Source of the DNA: Thalassospira sp. ER-Se-21-Dark
Lineage (GTDB): Bacteria > Pseudomonadota > Alphaproteobacteria > Rhodospirillales > Thalassospiraceae
Direction: 5' to 3'
Length of the DNA: 64,000 bases
Assembly: GCF_017922435.1 (NCBI RefSeq)
Contig: NZ_VDEZ01000001.1
Location: 1,178,001 to 1,242,000 of the forward strand
Shown: positions 54,109 to 63,813 of the stretch, piece by piece
Layout of the letters: each line of letters begins with the position of its first letter
Position numbering within the stretch: the stretch's first letter is position 1
The notes under the pieces: generated by a model
What the model saw: only the letters and a program-made list of their open reading frames with translations
Told to the model about the DNA's origin: nothing
Database searches by the model: none
Program-made: the position numbers and the translations under genes

Positions 54109-55659
54109 ATGTCGCTTGTCCGCTCTATCGCCACGGTGAGTGGCTTTACGCTGTTATCCCGCCTTCTGGGATTTTGCCGCGATATTCTGATTGCCGGGAT
54201 GCTCGGTGCGGGCGGTATAGCTGATGCGTTCTTTGTCGCGTTCAAGTTTCCCAACCTGTTTCGTCGCCTGTTTGGCGAAGGCGCATTTTCCGCGGCCTTC
54301 ATCCCGCTTCTGGCCGGCGACATTGAAAAACGCGGTATGGACGCAGCCCGCGAATTTGCCGCCCGTGCGATGTCGATGCTGATCCTGATCACCGGTTTTC
54401 TGGTCGCAGTCATTGAAATCCTGATGCCCTGGGCGATGTATGTGTTCGCGCCGGGTTTTGCCGAAAACCCCGAAAAGTTCGAACTCGCCGTTGAACTGTC
54501 GCGCATTACCTTCCCCTATCTGGCCTTCATATCCGCCGTCGCCCTGATGTCGGGCGTGATGAATACGCTGCATCGCTATGCCGCGGCCGCCGCCGCCCCG
54601 ATCATTCTCAATATCTGTTTGATCGGTGCCTTGCTTGGCCTGACCACCATCACCGACACACCGGCCCACGCCCTTGCATGGGGGGTGGCAATTGCCGGTG
54701 TGGCGCAGTTCCTGATGCTGGTGATTGCCTGTAAGCGGGTCGGCTTTGCCATAAAATGGCAGATGCCGCGTGTTGATGACCGCATCAAGCTTCTGGGCAA
54801 ACGCATGATCCCCGGCATGATTGGCGCCGGCGTCTATCAGATCAATCTTCTGATCGACACGATGCTGGCCTCCCTTGTCTCTGATGGCGCGGTCTCCTGG
54901 CTTTATTATGCCGATCGCGTGCAACAATTGCCACTGGGTGTGATTGGCATTGCGATTGGCACTGCGCTGTTGCCGACATTGTCGCGCCAATTGCAGGGTG
55001 ATGATGCCAAAACCGCGATGTATAGCCAGAATCGCGGCATTGAAATCGCGCTTTTGCTCACCCTTCCGGCTGCCATTGCCCTTGGGGTCATGGGCCTGCC
55101 GGTGATCAATGTTCTGTTTGAACGCGGGGCATTTGGCGCGGAAGAAACGCTTATGACCGGCATGGCACTGACCGTGTTTGCCTTCGGCTTGCCGGCCTCG
55201 GTTCTGGTCAAGGTTCTCGCACCCGGTTTCTTTGCGCGCGAAGACACCAAAACACCGATCCGTATCGGCATATCCTGCATGGTGCTAAATATCATTCTGA
55301 TCGTGGTGCTGATGCCATGGTTCGGGCATCTTGGCATTGCAGCCGCAACCTCGGTTTCGGTCTGGGTCAATGCGACCTCGCTTGGTTTTATTTTGCATCG
55401 CCGGGGCGACCTAACCTTTGATACCCGCCTTGCCCGGCGCGTACCGCGCATTCTTGTTGCATCCGCACTTATGGGATCGGCACTCTGGTTTGCGATTGAT
55501 GCCTTCTGGCAAAATGATGCGCTTTCGATCACACGCATCATCACCATGGCGGCGATTGTAACCGGGGGTATGGCTGTATATGCGATTGCGGCCCAACTGC
55601 TTGGTGCGACCAGCTTTTCCGAGCTGAAAGCGACGCTCAAACGCGGAAAACCCGCCTGA
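54109..55659 (+). CDS. murJ: Lipid II flippase MurJ
   Basis: A 516-residue inner-membrane protein of the MVF/MurJ family with about 14 hydrophobic segments. The opening SLVRSIATVSGFTLLSRLLGFCRDILIAGMLGAGGIADAFFVAFKFPNLFRRLFGEGAFSAAFIP, in pieces, is nearly invariant in MurJ; its arginines line the lipid II cavity. It flips the peptidoglycan precursor to the periplasm. ATG 54109. It is followed by trpS at ~150 bp, as in many relatives. Confidence 0.95.
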   Translation: MSLVRSIATVSGFTLLSRLLGFCRDILIAGMLGAGGIADAFFVAFKFPNLFRRLFGEGAFSAAFIPLLAGDIEKRGMDAAREFAARAMSMLILITGFLVAVIEILMPWAMYVFAPGFAENPEKFELAVELSRITFPYLAFISAVALMSGVMNTLHRYAAAAAAPIILNICLIGALLGLTTITDTPAHALAWGVAIAGVAQFLMLVIACKRVGFAIKWQMPRVDDRIKLLGKRMIPGMIGAGVYQINLLIDTMLASLVSDGAVSWLYYADRVQQLPLGVIGIAIGTALLPTLSRQLQGDDAKTAMYSQNRGIEIALLLTLPAAIALGVMGLPVINVLFERGAFGAEETLMTGMALTVFAFGLPASVLVKVLAPGFFAREDTKTPIRIGISCMVLNIILIVVLMPWFGHLGIAAATSVSVWVNATSLGFILHRRGDLTFDTRLARRVPRILVASALMGSALWFAIDAFWQNDALSITRIITMAAIVTGGMAVYAIAAQLLGATSFSELKATLKRGKPA

Positions 55660-55806
55660 TCACAATTAATCGACACGTTTCCAGACAAGCAGCTTGACCA
55701 AATCGGGCCAGACCCTAAACTCGCGCGCTGTTTGCTTGCATGCTCGTCCGCCGGCGGGTGTCCAAAACCTGGCGGAGTATGCAGGCCCTGTTAAACATAA
55801 ATTGAA

Positions 55807-56823
55807 ATGGACGACGACGTTATGGAACGTGTGTTTTCGGGCGCTCAGCCCACCGGTAACCTTCACCTTGGCAACTATCTTGGCGCGATCCGCAACTGGG
55901 TCGAACTGCAGAAGAAATATGAATGCATCTTCTGCGTGGTCGATATGCATGCCATCACGGTCTGGCAAGACCCCAAGGAACTGCGTTCCAACATTCGCGA
56001 ACTGGCGGCCAGCATGATTGCTTCGGGCATTGATCCGGAAAATCAAGTGCTGTTCAACCAAAGCCAGGTTTCCGCCCATGCCGAACTGGCCTGGATCTTT
56101 AACTGTGTCGCGCGCATCGGCTGGATGAACCGCATGACCCAGTTCAAGGAAAAGGCGGGCAAACATCGCGAAAACGCGTCGCTCGGCCTTTACGCCTATC
56201 CAAGCCTGATGGCGGCTGACATTCTGGCCTATAAGGCGACCCATGTGCCGGTCGGCGAAGACCAGAAACAGCATCTTGAACTGGCGCGCGATATCGCGTT
56301 GAAATTCAACACCGATTACGAGGTCGAAGGCTTCTTCCCGCAGCCCGAACCGCTGATCCTGGGTCCGGCAACCCGTGTGATGTCGCTGCGTGACGGTTCG
56401 AAAAAGATGTCAAAGTCCGATGCGTCCGATATGTCGCGCATCAACATGACCGACGATGCCGAGACGCTTGCCAAAAAAATCCGCAAGGCAAAAACCGATC
56501 CGGAACCGCTACCAAGCGAGGTCGCCGGTCTTGAAGGCCGCCCGGAAGCCAAGAACCTGATCACCATCTATGCAGCGCTGACCGACAGCACCGTCGATGC
56601 GGTTCTGACAGAACATGGCGGCACCCAGTTCTCTGGCTTCAAACAGGCGCTGACCGACGTGGTTGTCGAAAATCTGGCACCGATCACCGAGGAAATGGCG
56701 CGCCTCAAAGCCGATCCGGCCTATATCGACTCTGTACTGGCCAAGGGTGCCGAGCGTGCCAACGCCATCGCCCAGCCGATCCTCAAAGAGGTCAAGGAAA
56801 TCGTCGGCTTCCTGAACAGCTGA
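55807..56823 (+). CDS. trpS: Tryptophanyl-tRNA synthetase
   Basis: A 338-residue class I synthetase. The HIGH-like motif appears as [12 protein letters not shown] near residue 16 and KMSKS as [10 protein letters not shown] near 200. [14 protein letters not shown] is the standard N-terminal region. ATG 55807 or 55822 ([10 protein letters not shown]) are both possible; the second gives the more usual N-terminus, but neither has a strong Shine-Dalgarno site. No tryptophan-rich leader is visible upstream. Confidence 0.95.
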   Translation: MDDDVMERVFSGAQPTGNLHLGNYLGAIRNWVELQKKYECIFCVVDMHAITVWQDPKELRSNIRELAASMIASGIDPENQVLFNQSQVSAHAELAWIFNCVARIGWMNRMTQFKEKAGKHRENASLGLYAYPSLMAADILAYKATHVPVGEDQKQHLELARDIALKFNTDYEVEGFFPQPEPLILGPATRVMSLRDGSKKMSKSDASDMSRINMTDDAETLAKKIRKAKTDPEPLPSEVAGLEGRPEAKNLITIYAALTDSTVDAVLTEHGGTQFSGFKQALTDVVVENLAPITEEMARLKADPAYIDSVLAKGAERANAIAQPILKEVKEIVGFLNS

Positions 56824-56846
56824 TCGCGTCAGACCATCTGAACATC

Positions 56847-56882
56847 AAAAAGCCCGCCGGTGTAAACCAGGCGGGCTTTTTT
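56847..56882 (+). terminator. Terminator after trpS
   Basis: AAAAAGCCCGCC (56847-56858) pairs with GGCGGGCTTTTT (56870-56881), followed by further T's. The A-run on the left also allows minus-strand use for the convergent gene. Confidence 0.9.
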
Positions 56883-56906
56883 GTTTTGATTTCGAAACGT
56901 GCCTTA

Positions 56907-58400
56907 TCAGATTGCATTTCCGGACGGTGAAGGCTTCTGCTGCATCGCCTGATATTTCTTCAGACCATCCATCATCGTCTGGCTGAACCATGCACCCACC
57001 GGCGCATCGCCATTCAGGTTATCAGACGCCTGTTGCAAAAGCGGATGGTCAGTCGGCGCGTCAGCAGCCGGTGCACTGGCGGGAAGGGCTGATCCACCCC
57101 GGTCTGCATTGGCAACATCATATCCGTCATGGGCATTTTCCGGGCGATCATCAGCCACCGCGTTGCTGCTGGCGACGGCATCTGCCGCCATGGTTTGTGC
57201 CTTGTCACGCCCAAGCGCGGCGTTAAAGCGGGCCGCCATTTCGGCTGCCGACAATGGCGTGCCATCTGGCGACGTGGTCTGTATGTCGCTGGCCTTGCGT
57301 TCTGCGGTCTGGGCCTTCACGGCATTCAGTTTGGCGTATTTGGCTTCGTGGGCAGCCATTTCAGCAGAAATCGCGAAACCAGTGGTCTGGCGGCTGACCC
57401 GGCCGCTGCTGGCGGCACGTGCCCAGACAGTATTGGCGTCACCGGTGCTGGTGACCGGCCGACGTGCGGTTTCGGTTGCCGTCGAATTGGATGCGACGGT
57501 CCGGTTGAAGGCAGATACCGGGTTCGCCGTTCCTGCCGATGCCATGGCAACAGTCAGTTCTGCTGGATCGGTTGAAGGTGTGGCAGATGCCGAAGCAAGT
57601 TCTGCCTCAGGCTGTTTTGATGCTGCACTTTGCGCTGCTTGTGCAACTGGCGAGGCATTCTGCGTGTTCTGCGCAATTTGCGCGCCTTGTGCACCCTGCG
57701 CACCTTGTGCCCACGGCACATTCAAATCAGAAGCCTGAACGCCCGTGCTGCCGGTTGCGGTATTTGATGCCAGCATGGCCTGATCAACCGGGGCCGTTGG
57801 TGCGGACTGGACAATGGTGGCCTGTTCGGCCGGGCTGACGGATTGTGATTGCGCGCCAGCCATCCAGGGCAGAACCAGATCGCCCTGATAGGCGCCTTTT
57901 TGCGCAACCGTGGTTGCCTGATTGGTGGGCGCGTTCGCATTGCCTGCATCGGCCACCGCCGTGCCATCATCAATGCCGCTGCCTCCAAACCCGTCTTCGA
58001 CCATCGCCATGAAGTGGGTGCCGGTATCGTCGCCTGTGACCGCATCGACCACGGCGTCAATCGCCGCCCCGGCAAGGCCAAACACCCCGCCAAACAGGCC
58101 ACCACCGGCCACGCGGGCACCATTGCCGATCTCATCACCGGTGAGCGAGCGATAAATCATCCCGACACCGGGAATATGTTGCAAGGGATTGATCACATCG
58201 AGGAAATCGGTGAATTCAAAGCCATCCTCGCCAAACATATATTGCGAGAATGTCCGGCCTTCGGACGTGCCAGAAAGCTGGTCGGCAGCATTGGACTGGG
58301 CAAACTTGCCGTTTGCCGCACCATTTGTGCCACCTGCACCGCCCGCGCTACCGGATAGGCTACCGGGCGAAATTTGCCGCCAATTTTCACCAATCGACAT
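56907..58400 (-). CDS. Uncharacterised low-complexity protein with conserved N-terminal hydrophobic segment
   Basis: A 497-residue protein with AGGAGGA before the ATG, so expression is well supported. Residues ~50-115 (FSQYMFGEDGFEFTDFLDVINPLQHIPGVGMIYRSLTGDEIGNGARVAGGGLFGGVFGLAGAAIDA, seen in pieces) form an ordered, partly hydrophobic glycine-rich unit. Residues 150-460 are Ala/Gln/Ser/Thr-rich, with a GAQ triplet repeat near 233 and no fold that I recognise. It has no clear signal peptide. Function unknown; the glycine-rich hydrophobic part could be a glycine-zipper-like membrane segment. Confidence 0.75.
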   Translation of the reverse strand: MSIGENWRQISPGSLSGSAGGAGGTNGAANGKFAQSNAADQLSGTSEGRTFSQYMFGEDGFEFTDFLDVINPLQHIPGVGMIYRSLTGDEIGNGARVAGGGLFGGVFGLAGAAIDAVVDAVTGDDTGTHFMAMVEDGFGGSGIDDGTAVADAGNANAPTNQATTVAQKGAYQGDLVLPWMAGAQSQSVSPAEQATIVQSAPTAPVDQAMLASNTATGSTGVQASDLNVPWAQGAQGAQGAQIAQNTQNASPVAQAAQSAASKQPEAELASASATPSTDPAELTVAMASAGTANPVSAFNRTVASNSTATETARRPVTSTGDANTVWARAASSGRVSRQTTGFAISAEMAAHEAKYAKLNAVKAQTAERKASDIQTTSPDGTPLSAAEMAARFNAALGRDKAQTMAADAVASSNAVADDRPENAHDGYDVANADRGGSALPASAPAADAPTDHPLLQQASDNLNGDAPVGAWFSQTMMDGLKKYQAMQQKPSPSGNAI

Positions 58401-58570
58401 GTCTGTCCTCCTCTTGCCATCTGTTTTGCAAAAGGAGTGCCAATTTTAACGTATGCTAACGCTTTGAATTATAGTGATTTTCTTGGGAAAGAATTTCGCC
58501 GGACTTGCCTGTCGGAATCTTCTGCCGGGTAGCATCGGCATCTTCACGGCCCGCAGCTTATAAGAGCGGC

Positions 58571-59734
58571 TTAGAACAGATGGCCCGCCCGGTCCTTTTT
58601 GGTCTGCAGATAAAACTCGTTATGACCATTGGACGGGAATTTATGCGGGACACGCTCGGAAACCGTGACACCCCAGCTTTCAAGACCGGTCAGCTTTTCG
58701 GGGTTATTGGTCAACAAGCGCACGCTTTCAAAGCCCATCTGACGCAGCATTTCGGCCGCCGGGCGATAGACACGTTCATCGGCGTCAAAGCCAAGTTCCT
58801 CGTTGGCATCAAGGGTATCAAACCCGCGATCCTGCAGGGCATAGGCGCGCAGCTTGTTCACAAGCCCGATGCCACGCCCTTCCTGACGCAGATAAAGCAC
58901 AATACCGCCCTGACCGCTTTTGGCGATTTCCGAAATCGCACCGCGCAGCTGCGGTCCGCAGTCACAGCGCAGCGACCCGATCAGATCGCCGGTAAAGCAT
59001 TCCGAATGCAGGCGGATCAGCACCGGTTTGTCCTTGGCCGGTTCATCAATGACGATTGCCAGATGTTCCTGCCCGCCATCTTCCGGGCGAAACGCAATCA
59101 CAGTGACGTTTTCGGCGTCTTCAAGCGGCACACGGGCTTCGCTGACCTGGCGCAAGGATGCAGCCGAGGCATTTTCATAACCATTGATGCTTTCAGACTG
59201 CAACACCAGAAGGTTCTGCGCGCGGGCAAGGGTTTCGAGCTGATCAGCACTGACCGGCACCGTCACAACCGCGGGCAATAAACGGGCAAGTTTCGCCAAA
59301 CGGATGGCCGCATTTTCTGCCATGCTGACCGGTCGCCAATCGCCCGCAGGCAACGCATCAAGATCAAGCAACGGATTGGCAATCTCACCCAGACGATTGG
59401 CATCAACAGCCGATTGGTCGGCTGAAACAAAGGCGACAAACGGATCATCCTTGGCCGTCTGACCAAGCGATTTGGCCCGCACACGCGGCAGGACGATTGC
59501 CGGTGCAGTTTCGCTTCCGGCGATGTCACACAGACGTTGCAGACCATGTTGTGACAGCGGCTCGGCGGCAATCACCGCAACGCTGTGGGCTTCGCCATTG
59601 TCATACCCCTGAACCAGGACGATCTCGCCACGGCGCAAATCTGCCACGGCGCGGGAAACCGTTACCAGATCGGTTGCCGGGATCAGATTGCTATCATTTT
59701 GGGCCGTCACGGCGGAGCTTTGGGTCATCGGCAT
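58571..59734 (-). CDS. ribA: GTP cyclohydrolase II (RibA), with degenerate N-terminal half
   Basis: A 387-residue protein. The C-terminal half (about 190-387) is a full GTP cyclohydrolase II that opens GTP for riboflavin synthesis. The zinc cysteines are in HSECFTGDLIGSLRCDCGPQL, and LRQEGRGIGLVNKLRAYALQ and LTNNPEKL follow. The N-terminal ~185 residues resemble the position of the RibB (DHBP synthase) domain but lack its recognisable DRE/EGD and H-T motifs. It is therefore either a degenerate RibB-like domain or a separate domain. A 12-bp palindrome lies just upstream of the start. Confidence 0.9.
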   Translation of the reverse strand: MPMTQSSAVTAQNDSNLIPATDLVTVSRAVADLRRGEIVLVQGYDNGEAHSVAVIAAEPLSQHGLQRLCDIAGSETAPAIVLPRVRAKSLGQTAKDDPFVAFVSADQSAVDANRLGEIANPLLDLDALPAGDWRPVSMAENAAIRLAKLARLLPAVVTVPVSADQLETLARAQNLLVLQSESINGYENASAASLRQVSEARVPLEDAENVTVIAFRPEDGGQEHLAIVIDEPAKDKPVLIRLHSECFTGDLIGSLRCDCGPQLRGAISEIAKSGQGGIVLYLRQEGRGIGLVNKLRAYALQDRGFDTLDANEELGFDADERVYRPAAEMLRQMGFESVRLLTNNPEKLTGLESWGVTVSERVPHKFPSNGHNEFYLQTKKDRAGHLF

Positions 59735-59741
59735 CTTGTCT

Positions 59742-59753
59742 TTGTGATCACAA
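59742..59753. promoter_or_regulatory. 12-bp palindrome upstream of ribA
   Basis: TTGTGATCACAA equals its reverse complement and lies 7 bp before the ribA start codon on the minus strand. It could be an operator, but it overlaps the expected ribosome-binding region. No FMN-riboswitch motif is seen. Confidence 0.35.
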
Positions 59754-60133
59754 CATCGCGATCCGGTGGCTATGGGGCTGGATAAAGACCCGGTTTAATT
59801 CATATAAGCGCATCAGGCGATGCGAACCTGCTTGGTCGGTGATGCGCAAAATCGCAGGAAGACGCGTATCTTTCAAGATTTTACGACATCACGTTTTAGA
59901 CAAATCGCCCCTACTACCTAATCCGGTTGGGCCGGGAGTTAAAGGACCAAACAGAAAACAGTTTGTTCTTGAAAATACAACTTAAGATGCTGATCCTATG
60001 GTTCAGCGCGGAATACGTAATGCATATATGGCGGGCCGGACCCGAAAGCGCCACAAAAACAAGCCGGTAAAATCAACATCAGGCGCAGACCCCGGATATG
60101 ACGGCGGATCTGACAAGCAGCAAGGGATGGTGA
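59754..60133. other. Intergenic region between ribA and the response regulator
   Basis: About 380 bases with a short hairpin CGCATC-AGGC-GATGCG near 59809-59825 and no supported gene. It must hold the divergent promoters. Confidence 0.4.
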
Positions 60134-60823
60134 ATGTCGACAGGTAAACAGGTTCTGGTGGTTGAGGATGATGCAGCGCTCAGCCAGTCTTTGACGGAGC
60201 AGCTCAGACTTCATGAAGATTTCGAATGCGTGGTTGCCAACAGTGGCAAGGAAGCACTCGATCTTGCCAAGGATTCCTATTTTGATGTGATCCTGCTTGA
60301 TGTTGGTCTGCCCGATATGGATGGCCGCGATGTCTGCAAACTGATGCGTCGCGCCAATGTCAAATCACCGATCATCATGCTCACCGGCGCCAATAGTGAC
60401 TCTGACACCATTCTGGGTCTGGAATCGGGCGCCAATGACTATGTCACCAAGCCATTCCGCCTTAATGTGCTTTTGGCCCGCATTCGTGCGCATATCCGCC
60501 AGCATGAACAAAGCGAAGATGCCGTCTTTGTCATCGGCCCCTACAGCTTCCAGCCCAGCGCGAAAATCCTGATTGAAACCGCGACCGAGAAAAAAGTCCG
60601 CCTGACGGAGAAGGAAACCTCGATCCTGAAATTCCTGTTCCGGGCGGGCGACAAACCGGTCAGCCGCGAAACATTGCTGGACGAAGTCTGGGGCTATAAC
60701 GCCGGTGTGACCACCCATACGCTTGAAACCCACGTCTATCGCCTGCGTCAGAAAATCGAAAAGGATCCGTCAAACGCGGCGATCCTGATTACCGAACCCG
60801 GCGGTTACAAGCTGATCCCCTGA
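60134..60823 (+). CDS. OmpR-family two-component response regulator
   Basis: A 229-residue regulator. The receiver domain (1-120) has acidic pocket E11/D12/D13 and phosphoacceptor D56 in VILLDVGLPDMDG, plus the conserved T in LTGAN and K in VTKPF. The C-terminal winged helix (about 130-229; RLTEKETSILKFLFRAGDKPVSRETLLDEVWG..THTLETHVYRLRQKIE, in pieces) binds DNA. No histidine kinase is adjacent, so it is an orphan here; the partner and targets are unknown. AAGGGA precedes the ATG. Confidence 0.93.
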   Translation: MSTGKQVLVVEDDAALSQSLTEQLRLHEDFECVVANSGKEALDLAKDSYFDVILLDVGLPDMDGRDVCKLMRRANVKSPIIMLTGANSDSDTILGLESGANDYVTKPFRLNVLLARIRAHIRQHEQSEDAVFVIGPYSFQPSAKILIETATEKKVRLTEKETSILKFLFRAGDKPVSRETLLDEVWGYNAGVTTHTLETHVYRLRQKIEKDPSNAAILITEPGGYKLIP

Positions 60824-60853
60824 TCGGAAAACGGTTTTAGAACCCACCAAAAG

Positions 60854-60882
60854 AAAATCCCGCTGATGCGGGATTTTTTTTG
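60854..60882 (+). terminator. Terminator after the response regulator
   Basis: AAAATCCCGC-TGAT-GCGGGATTTT is a perfect 10-bp stem, then further T's. Confidence 0.9.
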
Positions 60883-60922
60883 TCACAGATGTCGGGTTGC
60901 GGCGTCTATGTTATCGCCCTGA

Positions 60923-60931
60923 TTATCCACA
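60923..60931 (+). promoter_or_regulatory. Single DnaA-box sequence
   Basis: TTATCCACA matches the E. coli DnaA box exactly, in a gene-free stretch. A single 9-mer is weak evidence; no cluster or AT-rich unwinding element accompanies it. Confidence 0.25.
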
Positions 60932-61054
60932 GAACAGCCCAGATCATGCAATCTGGCGTTAAATACACAAAAACGACCTAAAACGCGGTCTGTTTTACAG
61001 GTTTTTACCCCGAATATCGATTTAGGTACCGCAATTTGGGCCATTTAAGGCCAA

Positions 61055-61750
61055 TCAATAGCCCCGGGAGCCAAAAATTGCTGTCCCAACCCGAACATGG
61101 GTGGCGCCAAACCGGATTGCAACCTCGTAATCACCGCTCATGCCCATGCTTTTGATTTTCAGGCCATGGCGATCGGCAATCTTGCCAAGCAGGGTGAAAT
61201 GCGGGGCCGGTTCTTCATCGACCGGGGGAATGCACATCAGGCCGATGATCGGAAGATCAAGCTCTTCACGACACATCTTGATGAAATCATCGGCATCCTT
61301 TGGCGCGATGCCGGCCTTTTGTTCTTCCTCACCGGTATTGATCTGAATGAACAGATCCGGGCAGGCACCGGTTTTATCGCGGTGTTTGGCCAATGCATTG
61401 GCCAGTTTCGGGCGATCCACCGTCTCGATCACGTCAAACAGTGCAACCGCGTCCTTGACCTTGTTGGTCTGAAGCGGCCCGATCAGGTGCAGCTCGATAT
61501 CAGGAAACTCGGCGCGCAATCCCGGCCATTTCCCGGCGGCTTCCTGCACGCGGTTTTCACCAAACACACGCCGGCCATCCACAAGCGCCTTGCGCACATG
61601 ATCGGCATCGTGGTTTTTGCTGACACAGACCAGCGTCACATCCCCCGGATCACGATCGGCGGCTTCACATGCCGCATTGATATTGCTCTGGATTTCGGCA
61701 AGGTTGACGGCAACATCGGTTTTGCCAGATGACAGATCATGACTGCTCAT
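61055..61750 (-). CDS. YggS-family PLP homeostasis protein
   Basis: A 231-residue single-domain PLP-binding protein (COG0325). The PLP lysine is in TLVCVSKNHDADHV, then RVFGENRVQEAAGKW, LHLIGPLQTNKVKDAV and GLMCIPP, ending SGDYEVAIRFGATHVRVGTAIFGSRGY, in pieces. It buffers pyridoxal phosphate and affects amino-acid metabolism. ATG 61750 is chosen; the frame is open to 61804. It is divergent from the ThiE-like gene. Confidence 0.95.
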   Translation of the reverse strand: MSSHDLSSGKTDVAVNLAEIQSNINAACEAADRDPGDVTLVCVSKNHDADHVRKALVDGRRVFGENRVQEAAGKWPGLRAEFPDIELHLIGPLQTNKVKDAVALFDVIETVDRPKLANALAKHRDKTGACPDLFIQINTGEEEQKAGIAPKDADDFIKMCREELDLPIIGLMCIPPVDEEPAPHFTLLGKIADRHGLKIKSMGMSGDYEVAIRFGATHVRVGTAIFGSRGY

Positions 61751-61819
61751 GGAGGGTGGTCCTTCATCGGTAACGCATTCAGGAACGGCAGGTATAGCTG
61801 CCAAGTCGGGAGTGTATCA

Positions 61820-62470
61820 ATGGATAAGGCCCTGTTAAAGCAGGCACGCAGGCTCAATCTGCGCAATGGCGGCCCGAATTGCCCGATTCCACCGATTGTC
61901 CTGATGACCGATGATCAAAGATTACCCGATCCGGAACCCGTCATCCGTGCCCTGCCCCGCGACAGCATGGTCATTTTCCGCCATTATGATCATCCGATGC
62001 GGGCAAAACTTGGCGCAAAACTTCGCACCATCTGCCGCGCAAAGGGCATCCCTTTTTTGGTCGCGAATGATGTTGGGCTGGCGCTCAGGCTCGATGCCAA
62101 CGGCATGCATTTCCCTGAATATCGCGCGCTGACCGATCCCGGTATTTATCAGCGAATTCCGGAACACTTTATGCGCACGTCAGCTTGCCACACCCCGAAA
62201 ACGGTCCAACGGCTTGGACTTCTTCCAAAAACAGCACGTCCCGATGGTGTCCTGATTTCCCCGATTTTCCCTACCCAAAGTCATCCGGACGCAAATCCGA
62301 TGTCACTTTCAGATATCCGCCAAATTTCAAGGATGTGCCACATGCTCGGCATGACACCGATCGGGTTGGGCGGCATTACCGCACAAACAATTGGGAAACT
62401 GCGGACCTCCGCACTTGCCTCCATCGCCGGGATCGGGTTTTCTGGTGCCAACACCCCGTCCCCCCATTGA
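61820..62470 (+). CDS. ThiE/TenI-like thiamine phosphate synthase family protein
   Basis: A 216-residue TIM-barrel protein. The motifs PPIVLMTDDQRLPDP, FLVANDVGLALRLDANGMHFPEY, GVLISPIFPTQSHPDANPMS and IGLGGIT correspond to ThiE's D..R, N-D..A....A.G.H, S..F.T.S/K and GGI elements. The pyrimidine-binding and phosphate residues are only partly kept, so it may be a TenI-type or divergent ThiE rather than a true synthase. GGGAG precedes the ATG at 61820. It lies 18 bp before the GT9 gene. Confidence 0.78.
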   Translation: MDKALLKQARRLNLRNGGPNCPIPPIVLMTDDQRLPDPEPVIRALPRDSMVIFRHYDHPMRAKLGAKLRTICRAKGIPFLVANDVGLALRLDANGMHFPEYRALTDPGIYQRIPEHFMRTSACHTPKTVQRLGLLPKTARPDGVLISPIFPTQSHPDANPMSLSDIRQISRMCHMLGMTPIGLGGITAQTIGKLRTSALASIAGIGFSGANTPSPH

Positions 62471-62488
62471 CCGGAGTTCTCCCGCAAA

Positions 62489-63718
62489 ATGCCCCGGGCC
62501 CCACACCCCTCGCGCAAGACATTCACCCGTTTTGCTTCCAAACAGCCGTTTCAGTTTGGCCTGCCCAATGTCAGTTCCGGACTTACCCAGACGTCAGACA
62601 ACAGTCCGATCTATTTCACTCGGGCAACATCGCTGCTGCGACGGCAAGTTCTGGCGAAGGCCGACGGGGTCAAGATCAAGTCGGATAATTATCGGTTTCA
62701 GGTTCTGCCGCGTGATGGCTGGGGCGAACGGGATTTTTCCGGAAAATCAGTGCTGTTTCTGATCCCCGATGACGCGCTTGGCGACTGTGTCGGTATGGCA
62801 CTGTTTTTCCGGGCTCTCAAACAACGGTTTGGCGATATCCGGATTGGCGTTCTTAACGCTGGCAGCGCATCGGACATCTTTGCACTGGTGCAGGGAATCG
62901 AGATTTTTCAGCTGTTTATCTCGAGCGCACAGCTCAAACGTTTCGATCACGTAATTGATCTCAGTGAAATGGAAGGCTGGAGCGATATCGCCACCATGCC
63001 GGTCAATCCGGAAGAGGCGCTCTGCGAGGCGTTCGGCATTCCTCCTGTACCGTTGGAAAAACGGCAGCTAGCAACGGAAACACGCCTTAAGGTCGGGATC
63101 GTCCCAATGGCGTCCTCACCACTGCGCACACTTCCACCCAAGCTGGTCAGTGAAATTACCGCCATGTTGGCCAAACAGGATTGTGACATCACCCTCGTGC
63201 TCAATGCCTATCAAGGGGTGATGAAGGCTTATAAGGCCGCGCTGAATGATCTTGGCACCCGGAATGACGGCAACATCCAGATTGTTGATGGCTTCAAGAC
63301 CATCGGCGATCTGGTCAAATTTGTCGGGCAGCAGGATTATCTCGTCGCCGCCGACAGCGGCCCCGCACATATTTCCAAGCTGTTCCAAACCCCGGGAATT
63401 GGCATTTACAGTTCCGCAGACGCCAAGACCCTGCAAGGACGCCACAAAAACCTGCGCAGATGGCAAAGCGATTTCACAGGACCGCATTGCAGCGCCCCCT
63501 GCGGGCTGGCAAAACTGCGCGCGACCGCGGATGGCAAGATCGGCTGTATGGGCAGTCTTGGTCTGCCAGTCAGCGAACTGCCCGACATCCCGGGGAAAAG
63601 CGATCCCGAACTGGCCCGTGCCTTGGTCACAAACGCGCCGGTGCCCTGCGTTGCCCGACTGGAAACCGATATTCCAGCGATATGTGACCTGATATCCCGG
63701 GACCTGGCCAAAACCTGA
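62489..63718 (+). CDS. Family 9 (heptosyltransferase-like) glycosyltransferase
   Basis: A 409-residue GT-B fold protein of the ADP-heptose:LPS heptosyltransferase family. The N-terminal Rossmann part (VLFLIPDDALGDCVGMALFFRALKQRFGDIRIGVL, in pieces) and the C-terminal nucleotide-binding part with YLVAADSGPAHISKLFQTPGIGIY (the D-S/T-G-x-x-H motif) are clear. An ~80-residue N-terminal extension precedes the fold. It may act in LPS core assembly. ATG 62489. Confidence 0.82.
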   Translation: MPRAPHPSRKTFTRFASKQPFQFGLPNVSSGLTQTSDNSPIYFTRATSLLRRQVLAKADGVKIKSDNYRFQVLPRDGWGERDFSGKSVLFLIPDDALGDCVGMALFFRALKQRFGDIRIGVLNAGSASDIFALVQGIEIFQLFISSAQLKRFDHVIDLSEMEGWSDIATMPVNPEEALCEAFGIPPVPLEKRQLATETRLKVGIVPMASSPLRTLPPKLVSEITAMLAKQDCDITLVLNAYQGVMKAYKAALNDLGTRNDGNIQIVDGFKTIGDLVKFVGQQDYLVAADSGPAHISKLFQTPGIGIYSSADAKTLQGRHKNLRRWQSDFTGPHCSAPCGLAKLRATADGKIGCMGSLGLPVSELPDIPGKSDPELARALVTNAPVPCVARLETDIPAICDLISRDLAKT

Positions 63719-63763
63719 TCTGACTGAGTTGACCCGCTCGACAAAAAGGCAAATTGGCAAAAA

Positions 63764-63789
63764 GAAAGGGTGGCCGAAGCCACCCTTTC
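63764..63789. terminator. Terminator between GT9 and the porin gene
   Basis: GAAAGGGTGGC-CGAA-GCCACCCTTTC is a perfect 11-bp stem, read with a TTCG loop on the minus strand. On that strand TTTTT follows, so it mainly serves the porin gene; it separates convergent genes. Confidence 0.85.
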
Positions 63790-63813
63790 AAAATCGATTC
63801 TAATTCCGAGGAA

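Noticed and set aside
60923-60931. DnaA box as evidence for the chromosomal origin
   Set aside because: A single 9-mer without clustering, AT-rich element or dnaA/gidA-type neighbours.
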